DNA from: Aristolochia californica
Lineage: Eukaryota; Streptophyta; Magnoliopsida; Piperales; Aristolochiaceae
Assembly: GCA_029961685.1 (NCBI GenBank)
Contig: JARWKL010000008.1
Coordinates: 16,835,981 to 16,899,980 of the forward strand
Length of the DNA: 64,000 bases
Direction of reading: 5' to 3'
A program made the position numbers and the translations under genes. The notes below the pieces were generated by a model, which worked only from the letters and a program-made list of their open reading frames with translations, did no database searches and was not told the origin of the DNA. Positions 54,216-64,000 of the stretch are shown one piece after another (position 1 is the stretch's first letter; each line of letters opens with the position of its first letter).

Positions 54216-54632
54216 TATTAGGAATTAGATGCTCTAATTTCAAACTAATGAGATCAATAATAATAAACATGAAATAAATAAAAGCAAGCAACAAAAAATA
54301 ACAACAAGATTTATATAGGTTCGCCTTGAGGTTAGACTACATCCTTGCTTCCCCCGCTACAATAATCTACTATGAAGATGAAATAGTTTACAAAGAGAAA
54401 CCACACACACTTACAGGTGCTTTTCTCTAACATCTGTGGCTACAACTCCAAATGCTCCTCAGGATGATGATACTCATCAAAATGATAAAACCCTAACAAC
54501 GGTGCCCCCATAAATAAAAATAAAATAAGGGAATTGGATTACAAGTGTGAAATCCCCACACTACCCTTAATGACACATCAATCAATATATCGTGTCAGAG
54601 GGTAAGATTTAATTAGGCTCCACAACTTAACA
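54216..54632 (-). repeat. element A 5' LTR
   Basis: 417 bp; minus strand TGTTAAGTTGTGGAGCC to CATCTAATTCCTAATA (CA changed to TA). A TATA box (CTATATAAATC) lies at about 54309-54319. It lacks about 100 bp kept in the 3' LTR. Confidence 0.88.
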
Positions 54633-54722
54633 TGCAGGTCATGAAAGATTCTTCAAAATATAGGCCTAGAGATGACCCGATGGAGTGGGAGCTTATATGT
54701 CTAATTTTTTTTCCTTTTCAAC

Positions 54723-55062
54723 TGTCAAAAGATGGGTCCAAACCCACGCGACCAAGGAAGGCCCACACATCCAAAAGATGTGGAAGATGGCTCAAGGCCC
54801 ATAGACCAAGGAGAAGGCCCACAGACCCATAAAATGTTGGAAGGATGGTAAATAAAGAGTCGTCTCTTAGAGATGGAACTGGTGTAATTAGTTTAAGTAC
54901 CAGGGACATAATTGTAATAATGTAGGATTATTAATCTATAAATTGAGATTTAGGGGAAGGGTTAGGAGACAAGTCCATAACCTCTTCTTCCTCCTATTTT
55001 CTCCAATTACGCGTCTCTCCTTTTCTCCATGAGCTAAATCTATGGAGTCCTAAAAATAAACA
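54723..55062 (+). repeat. I 5' LTR
   Basis: 340 bp, tgtcaaaagatgggtcc to GAGTCCTAAAAATAAACA. Related to D and to 61235-61613, with length differences near the start. Confidence 0.85.
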
Positions 55063-56820
55063 TGGTATCAAAACATGATTTTTAGGACTCGTATTTGTAG
55101 TTTTTAGAATTCTTGATTTATTTGGGTGCGTGATTCTGTGTCTTCTCCTTTTTTTATTTTAAAATTTCTCGATCTTATTTACTCTATGGGTTTTTTCCCT
55201 TACATGATTATTCAAAGTCTGTTGTTGTTTGTCTTTACTGCTAATAATTCTCTGCCTTGATCCTATTTAGGCAAGGTTCATATTTTTATTTGTGTGATTT
55301 AATATTGGATATCTCTTGGCTCCTTTCCATTGTTTTTCGCCGGTTACCGGTTGCTTGGTAACATAAATATTTTTGAGTCTTTGTTAATCGACGTAACCAC
55401 TTCAACTGGAAGCTAGAGAATCGTTGTGCTACAATATTGGGCCTCCACATGATGCAGATAGGATTGATGGTTTTTGGGAATCCTTGGCAGTCGTTGTTTC
55501 TAATTATTGGCTCCTAAGAATCCTTACTGATTCTGGTTGCTGATTTTGTTATTCTGTGCATCTGTCATTGGATACCAGTAGAGTAAGAGAATGTTTCTAA
55601 AGTAGTTAGTCTCCACGTATTCATCTGCTGCTGATTATATTGTGAAATGCTTGTCTGCATTAGAGTGTGTATGGTACTCGTTATTCATCTGCTGCTGTAG
55701 TCTCCATGTAACAAAGCAGAGGGAGCATTAATTTTTTTGTAGTCTGGTATGTGGTGGTCTTGATGTAATCAGAGCAGAGGAAGCATTGAATCATCATCAT
55801 TGAAGTCATTCCTTGCTGCTGCAAAGGCAAGAATGGAAGTGGCAAGCTCAGACGCAGCTGTCTCTGAGGAAACTTGCCCACATTGGTGAAGCAATTAGCG
55901 ACCCATTCGGATTCCATATCACAATCTCTGGTCTGTGTCATTGCTTTTGTTTAAGGATTGTTACAACAAAGAATTTCGGTTTGGAATTTCTATTTTAGGG
56001 GTGTTCCAGATTTCCCGCTGGTATTTCTGTTTGGACATCTCATTAACAGAAAATATGCATCCTTTTAAGAAGCATAATTTTTGGTTTGGATTTCTGTTTG
56101 GATAACTGCATCTCATTAGCAGGAGATACGAAGCCCTTCAGCAACAGATCAAGGCTTTGTCATCTCCTTCAGCTCTATGATTATTTTAGTTTTTTGGCTT
56201 TCTTTGCATCATTCCTGAGAGGAGAGTCTCCACCATCTGAGTGTTGAATCCTTTTCCTTCCGACATCACTTGGCTCTAGATCAGTCATTAGTCGCTAGCC
56301 ATATAGTGATAGTTTTATTACTGAAAAGAGTAGTACCAATGTCAAAAAATGAAGAGATGTTTGTGATGCTGAGAAGACTAAAAAGAAACTTTTATTGTGG
56401 TCTTTATATCAGAGTCGTATATGGTATTACTATTACACCTTTGGTCCCTATCGAGAAGCAATATCTGATCTATGATAGGGATATGGAGTGCGAGGAGGCG
56501 ATGAAGAAGGTAGGGAAGGAGGTGCAAGTGTTGTACATCCTTCATCTTGGGCACTGATTCTACATGAAATAAATTGCCGTCATCTCTGTCCTCATCCAGT
56601 CCACATCCACATGCATTTTCCACCACGCTTGTCAATTCATCTAAACTAGAGTAATTGGCTCAGAAAAGGAGAAAGTAGAAATCTTCGTCGCCGAAAAGTA
56701 GAAGAAGAGGGATGCCATGGCGTTTGCAACAGCTGCGATTCAAGCACCAGTGATGGAGGCGATGAATAGTAGACTCTACTTGTTTAGTTGTTGTCCTGTT
56801 GCATGCTTTCCTCATATAGC
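55063..56820 (+). other. I interior, left part; no family recognised
   Basis: No gag domain is visible. Open frames at 55813-55998 and 56270-56557 are not recognisable. At 56717 an ATG in good context (gccatgg) opens MAFATAAIQAPVMEAMNSRL for about 26 codons after a purine-rich leader, like the first exon of a host gene. It is cut by K at 56820. Confidence 0.5.
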
Positions 56821-57258
56821 TGTTGAATTTATAGAAAAGTGAAATACTTCATTGATATCAATAACTTGTTGTAATCATAGTACATGAACTTCTATTTATA
56901 ATAGTAGAAGGTAGTAGAGTCCAATTAAAATAAAACTACCCTCGTCCCAATTACACCCAAACTCTAACACTTAAAGATAAATCCTAACATAATTAAATAA
57001 CTCAATATTTATAAAAGACAAACATAACTCAAACTAAAACTCTTCTTGGTCGTGACCCTAAGATAAAGATACTTTTGTGAGTCCTTCTTGATCTTCCAAC
57101 TGATGTGATATGGATGCCAACTCTTGGTAATCATTGTGGGTCCTACTTCTTATGGGTTTGCGCCTATCTTGTGGGCCTTCCTTGGCCATGTGGCCCATCT
57201 TATAATAATCTTACATATGTGGTCCTTGGTCGTTTGGGCTTTGTATTATCTTCCAACA
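56821..57258 (-). repeat. K 3' LTR
   Basis: 438 bp; minus strand TGTTGGAAGATAATACAAAG to TATAAATTCAACA, with the TATA box at about 56890-56900. The polypurine tract GCTTGAGGGAGAG lies at 57259-57271. Confidence 0.9.
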
Positions 57259-57580
57259 CTCTCCCTCAAGCTAGGGGTGAGAGAACAACATGAACTCCCT
57301 GCTTGCTGCAAATGATGTATATAATATTTTTGTATAAAATGGCACATCTTCCAATATGCCTTTATCTTCCAACATTCCCCCTCACGCTGTTGCGTCCTTC
57401 CATGAGGCCCTGCGGCATTATAAGTGAGAGTAAAAATCACTCCTAGCCAGTCTTAATGCTGGATGTAGGGCACACTCCACTGTTACCGGTAGTGTGTCTC
57501 TCAGCATTGCTCTGAAGTGTCCACCACCGTGTCCCTACACAGGACAACGACTCTCTAGTGGTAGGAGACATAAAAGCCAT
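57259..57580 (-). other. K conserved 3' module with double polypurine tract
   Basis: From the LTR inward on the minus strand: true tract, an RNase H tail remnant reading CSKQGVHVVLSPLA, a second tract plus LTR start GCGTGAGGGGGAATGTTGG (57369-57387), then the shared module (57388-57575). Confidence 0.82.
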
Positions 57581-57599
57581 TACAAGGGGGATAACATAG

Positions 57600-57955
57600 A
57601 TGTAGTCATAAGTTCTTCCGTCATGGACTTCCAACCACAAATAGTTTTCATCTTTTTGACGGGGATGAAGTTCCTCCATTGTGGACTCCCAACCACAAAT
57701 AATTTTCATCTTTTTGAAGTTCCTCCATCGTGGACTCCCAACCACAAATAATTTTCATCTTTTTGACAGGGATGAAGTTCCTCCGTCATGGACTTCCAAC
57801 CACAAATAATTTTCATCTTTTTGATGGGGATGAAGTGCCTCTGTCATGGACTCCCAACCACAAATAATTTTCATCTTTTTGACGGGGATGAAGTTCCTCC
57901 ATCATGGAGTCCCAACCACAAAAAAAATTGATCTTTTTGATGGGGTAAAATAAAT
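57600..57955 (-). repeat. 58-bp tandem repeats, K
   Basis: Six units, five of about 58 bp and one of 49 bp (missing acagggatg), built on ttcctccatcatggactccc and aaccacaaataattttcatc. They are related to the A1 array at 27105-27310. Confidence 0.9.
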
Positions 57956-58277
57956 GATGACATGAAGCCACCTCTTATTCAATAATAATGTCCCCAAAGA
58001 GATATAATAGCTGCAGCTAAATATAACATGACCATCTTCCAACACATATAACACGAACCAAATAGTAAACTTTGTCAAAGAACCCATGAAATAATCCGAT
58101 ATAAAAATTTCTTCTTTGATGCACAAGCTTCATCTTTCGTGCTCTCCCTTTCTTGAATATTTTGGTCACATAAACTTATCCACAACATAAGGAATAAAAT
58201 ACATCTTTCTTATTCTTCTTCTACTTCTCCCCCTCAAGCTGGAAGGTAATGGCAATGATCCCAGCTTGAAACCAATA

Positions 58278-59110
58278 TCATAGATGTAGCAATAAACCAA
58301 AATAACAGATATTTATAAATAAGCCCTCAAACCAGAGAGAAGTGAGATATTTTCCTGATAAACTCAAAAAGTGACGCAAAACCATTGGCATAAATTCGGA
58401 TTTTTCAATCCAACAGAATACCAACATGACCTTTGATTCTTTCAATTCGAATATATCTTTCAATATAGATCTGATTGACATGAAATTTTTTCCTTCTGAA
58501 AGTAGACTTAAATAAATTTCATCCAAGTATAACATCTCTTCTTAAAATATAATTATCAGAAGATAAATAATCTGATAGGTTTCGGTCTCTGTCATCTGGC
58601 CGAACTAAGTTCTGTTTCTCCTATTTTTCTAGAACGACCATTGACTCTTCCAAGATCAGTATCTCCTTATAAAAAATCATACCGATAATTGGTTTAATAG
58701 GTCAGAAAATATACTTACATACCTTTCTCTTTATATATAATTATCCATATAAAGTCTCTTTCTTGATAGTTTAAATACCTCAGAAGTTGAGGCTTTCTGC
58801 TGCCGCTCGAACCTCTTTTTCAATCTGACGTTTGCTGCTTCAAATATCGATTTCTCTTTATAAATAAATCAGATAAAAAATTGGTTGAATAGGTAAAAGA
58901 ATAGACTTAAATATATTTCGTTTGATATATATTTCTCCATATAAAGTCTAGTTCTTGATAGCAAAAAATACCTCAGAATCTGAAGATTGTTGCTGCTACT
59001 CGAATCTTTTTTCAATCTGACCTTTGCTCATTCAAACATCGATATCTCTCTGTAGATAACTCCGATTGGAACAAATAATTCTTCTTTGGAAATTAGACTA
59101 AAATATCTTT
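58278..59110 (-). repeat. about 190-bp degenerate tandem repeats, K
   Basis: Four units matching those of A1 (25930-26720), with the shared gaggtattt, aggtcagattgaaaaa and gagatattgat blocks on the minus strand. Confidence 0.75.
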
Positions 59111-59293
59111 CCGTCAATATATATCTTGAAATATGAAAACTAATTATAAAGGTGAAAATCGCAATGAAAACTACAATTGTAGGGACTGAAAAAAAAACTT
59201 CGAACCTAGACCTAGGGTTTAGGGTTTAGAGAAAAAGATCACATTACCTCCATGAGTTGACCAAGTCAACTCATAGAACCTGCTCTGATACCA

Positions 59294-59735
59294 TGTTGAA
59301 TTTATGGAAAAGTGAAATACTTCATTGATATCAATAACTTGTTGTAATCTGAGTACATGAACTTCTATTTATAATAGTAGAAGGTAGTAGAGTCCAATTA
59401 CAATAAAACTACCCTTGTCCCAATTACACCCAAACTCTAACAGTTAAAGATAAGTCCCAACATAATTAAATAACTCAATATTCATAAAAGACAAACATAA
59501 CTCAAACTAAAACTCTTCTTGGTCGTGACCCTATGATAAAGATACTTTTGTGAGTCCTTCTTGATCTTCCAACTGATGTGATATGGATGCCAACTCTTGG
59601 TAATCATTGTGGGTCCTACTTCTTATGGGTTTGCGCCCATCTTGTGGACCTTCCTTGGTCATGTGGCCCATCTTATAATAATCTTACACATGTGGGCCTT
59701 CCTTGGTCGTTTGGGCTTGATCTTATCTTCCAACA
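59294..59735 (-). repeat. K 5' LTR
   Basis: 442 bp, nearly the same as 56821-57258 over most of its length, which suggests a comparatively young insertion. Confidence 0.9.
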
Positions 59736-60880
59736 AAAACAACTGCCTTTGTCATCGTATCACGTGACACCAGTTGTCAGCTGAACAACTATTCTGCACT
59801 AGATTATTTTTCTCTATCATAAAATTAAGTTTATGCCGAGAATACATTTTCTCTTGATGCTATTTGATTTTTTGAAAAATTCCTTGGCTCATCTCCTTGT
59901 TCCAAGTCCATTGCCATTTACATAGACTCATCAGTTTTTGTTGTTATATCTATTTTTTGGAATGTCTCGTGACTGTATTCCGTTGTGTTGCCATTTCTGG
60001 ATGACAACTCTACTGATTTCAGAATCTCCTTGTTGGTCCTCTCCTATTTAAGTAACTTTTGAAGATATAGTTTTTTTTTGCTAGCCTTTCCCGCTTCAGC
60101 TTGGTTTCCATTTGGGAGGACGAAGACGATAGCCAGATTGATTTCACCATCAAGTCTCGTAGGTATCTCGCCATATGATATACCGAGCTTCAAGCACGGT
60201 TTGAAGATTTTCCAGGCTATTTCAGGGAGACGACTGTTTCTTTGTGATTTTTAGGGACGATGACTTCTTGAAAAATTAAATGATTACTAAGTTAGGACAC
60301 TATTTTTCATCCAGCGCCGATTCAGCTTCTAGCCCAACTCAGACCAGACCATGTTAGGTCAACCCACCGACCAGAGACTCATTGTGTGCTGCTCAATTTA
60401 ACCTAGTGGGTCGGGTCAACTTAGAGTGAGTCAACTCAGTTCAGATCAACCTGACTGGGCCCATTTGTTTTCCTGCCTTGATTATACAGGTCTGGGTCCT
60501 AAGTGTTATACCTATTTCTTTCATGCTTCAACTACGTTGGTCTACTACTTAACTCAACTTGACTAGGTCCCTTGGCTCTAGCATGATATTATGTGGAATT
60601 AATTGACAACTTATTCCTTGATCAACATATTATTTGGTGCTCAACCTTCTGATGGTCTCGTAACGGATTATTTTATGGGTCCTTGGATTTTCATAATTTG
60701 GTACACGTTATTGGGCCCATGCCCATTTCATCTGCTACTATTGTATCTCTTTGGCTGAGACATTATTATTGAAAGACTTGTCAATTGTTGATTGTTGTCA
60801 GTATTGGTTATTTGATAAAATAGAAAGCATATGGTGGCCCCAAAATATAATCTTCTAGGTGATTACCTATTACACCCCTT
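59736..60880 (+). other. I interior, right part; non-coding with gggtcaac-type repeats
   Basis: No coding region is supported. At about 60340-60470 short repeats of gggtcaact type occur, and from about 60390 onward the sequence recurs at 61720 onward. Before that, nothing recognisable. Confidence 0.5.
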
Positions 60881-61234
60881 AATTGGCATTTATTACTCTT
60901 GCCATTTGAGAGTTAGTGTCCTATGGAGGGACACATTGATGGAGGAGTTTGATTACACTTCTATGCAATGCCTATGAAGCCACTACCTACAGAAGATAGG
61001 AGTTTGCCCAACATCCAACATGAGCCAACTGGAGTATGGAGCGATGTCTTATGGCTAGGAGTAATTTTACTCTCACTTATACTATGCCAATTGGGCCTCT
61101 TGGAAGAGACCATCGGCTTGAGGGGGAGTGTTGGAGGATATGGTAGACTACCATTTTATATGAGAAGATCCTATACACCATTTGCAGCAAGCTAGGCATT
61201 CATGATGTTCTCTCACCCCCAGCTTGAGTGGGAG
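60881..61234 (+). other. I conserved 3' module, double polypurine tract and RNase H tail
   Basis: gccatttgagagttagtgtc opens the shared module. ggcttgagggggagtgttgg (61115-61134) is an internal tract plus LTR start. Then VDYHFI and, after a frameshift, YTICSKLGIHDVLSPPA and a stop reproduce two parts of a copia RNase H C-terminus. The true tract agcttgagtgggag ends at the 3' LTR. Confidence 0.85.
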
Positions 61235-61613
61235 AGTTGGAAGATGGGCCCAAGCCCACACATCCAAGTGTGTTAGAAGATGGGCTCAAGCCCATAAGAC
61301 CAAGGAAGACCCACCCAATCAAGAGATGTGGAAGATGAGCTCAAAGCTCCTAGACCAAGGAGAAGGTCCATAGGCCTATATAGTGATGACAAGATGGTAA
61401 ATAAAGAGTCATCTAATAGAGATGGCATTGATGGAATTAGGTTAAGTTTTAGGGGCATAATTGTAATATCATAGTTTCACTAATTGATAAATTGAGCTTC
61501 AGGGAAAGGGTTAGGACACACATCCATAACCCCTTTTTTGCTCCTAGTTTCTCCCAATATGTCATCTCTCCTTTTCTCCATGAGCTAAATCCATGGAGTC
61601 CTAAAAATCAACA
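61235..61613 (+). repeat. I 3' LTR
   Basis: 379 bp, agttggaagatgggccc (TG changed to AG) to CCTAAAAATCAACA. Confidence 0.85.
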
Positions 61614-62320
61614 AGGTGCTGTAGAGATTTTATTCTGCCGAGTGACCCAAACTGGGTTTGTTTTGTTCCACATGGTAAACCCAACGAGGGAGTGTCAGAC
61701 CCATTTTGTTCCGCTTGGGTCAACTCAGTGGGTTGGGTCAACTTGAACTGGGTCAACTAGGTCCGGGTCAACTCGACTTGGCCCACTTGTTTATTTTCCT
61801 ATGTTATATGTGTTCGGGTCATGAGTTCTCTATTGATTACTCTTGCGACTTAGTAATATTGGTTTGATATCCGACTCGGCTCAACTTGGTTCCTTGTCTT
61901 TGGCTGGATTATTATTTTCAAGTATTGGCAGCTTATTCCTTAGTAAGCATATTATTTTGTGCACAGACTCGCAACGGATTATTTTAAGGATCATTTTTTA
62001 AGCATTTTTTATATATGGTACGTGTTATTAGGCCCAAGCCCATTTTCATCGGATGTTATTATGTCTCTTTGGCTCACATGGTGGCCCCAAAAATATTATT
62101 TTCTGGGTGATTACTCGTTTCCCCTCCTTACTTGGCCTTTATTATTCATACCATTTGAGAGTCGGTGTTTTGTGGAGGGATACGGTGATTGAAGAGTTTT
62201 ATTACACTTCAGAGCAATGCCTATAGACCCACTACCTACAAAAGATAGGAGTGTACCCAACATCCAACATGAGTTATTTGACTGGAGTATGGAGCGATGT
62301 CTTATAGCTAGGAGTGATTT
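61614..62320 (+). other. second, partial copy of the I 3' interior
   Basis: From about 61700 this follows 60370-61080 of element I block by block (gggtcaac repeats, ttattccttagtaagcatat, aacggattatttta, gtggccccaaaa, accatttgagagtc module, ccaacatgag). It directly follows an I LTR, as in a tandem copy, and is cut by gypsy J at 62321. Confidence 0.8.
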
Positions 62321-62699
62321 TGTTACGGTCCCAGATCTCACAAAGCGATTCATAGGGGAGAAGATGAAGGAAGAAGAAAATAAAGTCGAAGGGAAGCTTG
62401 AGACCCTAGGTTCATTGACGAGACCGTACATCCCTCAACTCATTTAGGAGAAACTCAAAAATCCTTTGTTTAACCTAAAATCAAGACTTCTCTTTCCCAT
62501 TCCTTTCACCCTTAAGTAGGGTTCAAGAGTACAAAATTAAAAATATGCCCCTCCACGACATTCAACTTGAAAAGTAAATAAAATTAATGACTTAAATTAA
62601 TAACTAAGTAACTTAACAACTAAGTAACTGACTCAGCCAAAGTAATTGACTCAGCCACGTCGCCTCTGAATGACTCGGCCTGCTATTGAGTCCATAACA
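62321..62699 (-). repeat. J 3' LTR
   Basis: 379 bp; minus strand TGTTATGGACTCAATAGC to GGGACCGTAACA. It has the same ttacttagt-type internal repeats as E. Confidence 0.9.
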
Positions 62700-62896
62700 T
62701 TACTCCCTCCCTGGAGAAATAGCTTGTGCTCAAGTTCAATGGTAGGGTAGGCTTGGCGGAGGGTCTCCACGTCCTCCTCTAGTCCAGCTGTGTCATCTGT
62801 GTCATCTGCTGGGAGATTTTGTTCCTCATCTTGTTTGATGTTGTGAATATTATGATGTTGCTCGTCTGCAGAAAGTTGGTGGATGTCATCTTCCAC
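62700..62896 (-). pseudogene. J chromovirus integrase C-terminal remnant
   Basis: The minus-strand frame reads LEEDVETLRQAYPTIELEHK then LFLQGGSNVMDS, the same ending as G1 and E (YELEDKLFLQGG). The purine-rich ccagggagggag lies next to the LTR. The acidic stretch upstream is not recognised. Confidence 0.85.
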
Positions 62897-62938
62897 AGCT
62901 TGGGAAAACCATTTTTACATGCTTCCATGCTTGTTGGA

Positions 62939-63993
62939 CTATGTAGCAGCATGTGGGTCAAGATTAGCATAAAGATTAGCCATGCACCAAAAGTGTGCAA
63001 ACGTGGGACTTATGTCAGATATAGTCAACATTTCATTACAATACTTGTGGCCCTTTGATATTAATCCTGCATGAATATAAGCACAAAACATACCAATAAA
63101 GGTAATTTCCTCAATCAACACGTTTTCTTTTGATGTTGCCCTGTCACCCATTTTGTTACTAGAACTTTGTCCCACCATTGTTGCAAGACATCCATGAATA
63201 CAGTGTTCCAACATCATTGTATTCCAAAAATTTAAATTCCTCTGTGAGATTTGGTAAAAAACTCTTCTAGTATCATCCACCTAAAGTGCCTTGACAGGCA
63301 TGTCATGAAACTGGGTAGCAACATCATACACCCTACATACCAGTCGTTGGGCAGTTTCAAATTCAGACACCAGTCCAATTTTTGAAATCCAAATAGGATT
63401 CAACTAATTCATAATTACTTCTGTCTGCCCTAGTTCTTCCAGTGTAGCATCTCTTTGTTTTACATAAACTACTGCCCTAGGATCCTCCAATTTGCATTAC
63501 CATAGGTGTTCCATGGCGGTAGAACTTTCTGGTCCATGCTATCAAGTACAAAATGAACAATCTTGATTTATCCACATTTGGCATACATGTCAATAAGACA
63601 TGTTACATCAAACACCTCATATAACAAACCAGTCCGTATAGTTCTTCCAGGAATTACCATTCCTTGTTGCATAGATCCTACATGGGATAAAGCAGGGAGA
63701 AGGCTTATATTAGTACCCTGATCTACTAGTATGCCACCAGACTTACCCAGAACATGGAAATGCTTAATTGCCTCATCAGGAAGCCTATTTCGTGCAAAAT
63801 CAGTGAGGATAGTGTTCCATGAAATCACATATTTTTGGCAGAATCCGGTTATCATGGTGTGCCAAGTACCCACATCTCGAAATTGCATTTCATCAATTGT
63901 TTGGTAAGCACCAGGAATATCCCCGAACTTAGAATACATATGCATCAAAGAAGTGCCCACGAACACATCTCCACACATTTCATAATCGTCCAC
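62939..63993 (-). pseudogene. PPR-protein gene segment inside J
   Basis: The frame 63993 down: VFVGTSLMHMYSKFGDIPGA, VGTWHTMITGFCQK, VISWNTILTDFARN, PDEAIKHFHVLGKSG, LLPALSHVGSMQQGMVIPGR and VTCLIDMYAKCG. The frame 63280 down: DDTRRVFYQISQRNLNFWNT, then EITFIGMFCAYIHAGLIS and PTFAHFWCMANLYA, typical of the last repeats and E motif of plant PLS-class PPR proteins. At least two frameshifts lie between. It runs to the window edge. PPR proteins act in organelle RNA editing or processing; this copy is broken. Confidence 0.88.
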
Positions 63994-64000
63994 AATAGAA

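Larger units (their letters stand above)
25335..54632 (-). mobile_element. TNT1-like copia element A, interrupted by four direct insertions
   Basis: Removing A1 (25360-28134), A2 (29131-34971), B (36566-48085) and E (49382-53622) leaves about 4.9 kb that reads on the minus strand as 5' LTR, gag, protease, integrase, RT, RNase H, 3' LTR. Coding motifs rejoin across each insert. Flanks cgcaa (left) and tgcag (right) agree at 3/5 with two transitions, so the target-site duplication is decayed. The protein sequence is of the TNT1 type and differs clearly from A2, B, C and H. It is the oldest element in this block. Confidence 0.88.
56821..59735 (-). mobile_element. non-autonomous LTR element K
   Basis: LTRs at 56821-57258 (3') and 59294-59735 (5') closely match A1 LTRs in reverse. 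The primer site on the minus strand TGGTATCAGAGC lies at 59282-59293. The 2-kb interior has the same order as A1: ~190-bp repeats, 58-bp repeats, conserved module, double polypurine tract. No gag-pol. Flanks atagc and aaaac match at only 3/5. Confidence 0.9.
54723..61613 (+). mobile_element. non-autonomous LTR element I, with K nested
   Basis: LTRs at 54723-55062 and 61235-61613 and a primer site (TGGTATCAAAACATG, 55063-55077) define the element. Without K (56821-59735) it is about 4 kb. No gag or pol domain is found. Its last 300 bp share the module, the double polypurine tract and the RNase H tail of A1 and K. Flanks tcaac and aggtg do not match, so there is no evident target-site duplication. 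Confidence 0.82.
62321..64000 (-). mobile_element. gypsy element J (E family), 3' part, with captured PPR gene
   Basis: The 3' LTR at 62321-62699 matches the E LTRs in reverse. A chromodomain remnant precedes it, and upstream lies PPR-protein sequence instead of integrase. The element runs off the right edge. It inserted in the I-like module, whose aggagtgatttttactctc sequence it interrupts. Confidence 0.85.

Noticed and set aside
57600..57955. CRISPR-like regular repeats
   Set aside because: The units are tandem without unique spacers, lie inside an LTR element and the genome is plant nuclear. They are a minisatellite.
61235..61613. Target-site duplication for element I
   Set aside because: Flanks tcaac (54718-54722) and aggtg (61614-61618) do not match. 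The tcaac inside the 3' LTR end is part of the LTR consensus shared with D.

Overview
The window is nuclear DNA of a flowering plant, most likely a woody eudicot. The AT-rich background, the plant-type Ty1/copia and chromodomain Ty3/gypsy lineages, initiator-Met-tRNA-type primer sites (TGGTATCAGAGC-like) and plant gene fragments (AIPP2/PHD-type, CIPK, PPR, vacuolar H+-PPase, AIP2 RING ligase) all point this way. A species cannot be fixed from the sequence alone. Almost everything is nested, decayed transposable elements. The only stretch that looks like a resident host gene is the three-exon 3' part of an AIPP2-like gene at 2128-3156.

Layout. 1-2127: gypsy gag and copia RNase H relics. 2128-3156: AIPP2-like exons. 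3746-6340: 3'-truncated copia F (minus). 7132-13144: gypsy G1 with LTRs, all pol domains and a 4/5 target-site duplication (TSD). 13976-24587: gypsy G2, with a 1.6-kb Mutator-like (MULE) element in its 5' LTR and copia H inserted in its gag. 25335-54632: TNT1-like copia A (minus), stretched to 29 kb by nested insertions. These are A1 (25360-28134), copia A2 (29131-34971), copia B (36566-48085, itself holding copia C at 36767-42078 and solo LTR D at 47361-47798) and gypsy E (49382-53622). Most insertions are confirmed by exact or one-mismatch 5-bp TSDs and by coding sequence that rejoins across the insert. 54723-61613: non-autonomous element I containing element K (56821-59735). 61614-62320: extra I-like 3' sequence. 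62321-64000: gypsy J (minus), same LTR family as E.

Most interesting content. Gypsy E has two LTRs, a primer site and a chromodomain/PPT end, but its pol genes are replaced by pieces of at least four unrelated host genes: CIPK kinase, PPR protein, H+-pyrophosphatase and a nearly full-length intronless AIP2-like E3 ligase. The PPase and AIP2 pieces share one reading frame. Gypsy J, with the same LTR, carries a different PPR gene segment. Together they look like a gene-capturing chromovirus family. A second theme is a group of non-autonomous copia derivatives (A1, K, I) without gag-pol genes. They share a conserved non-coding 3' module and two successive polypurine tracts flanking a remnant of the RNase H C-terminus, which ties them to the autonomous copia lineage of A2, B and C.

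Nearly all element proteins are broken by stops or frameshifts, and several have lost catalytic residues. The window therefore reads as a graveyard of successive bursts, and the nesting gives the relative order. All assignments rest on reading the sequence and on remembered family motifs; no database search was run.
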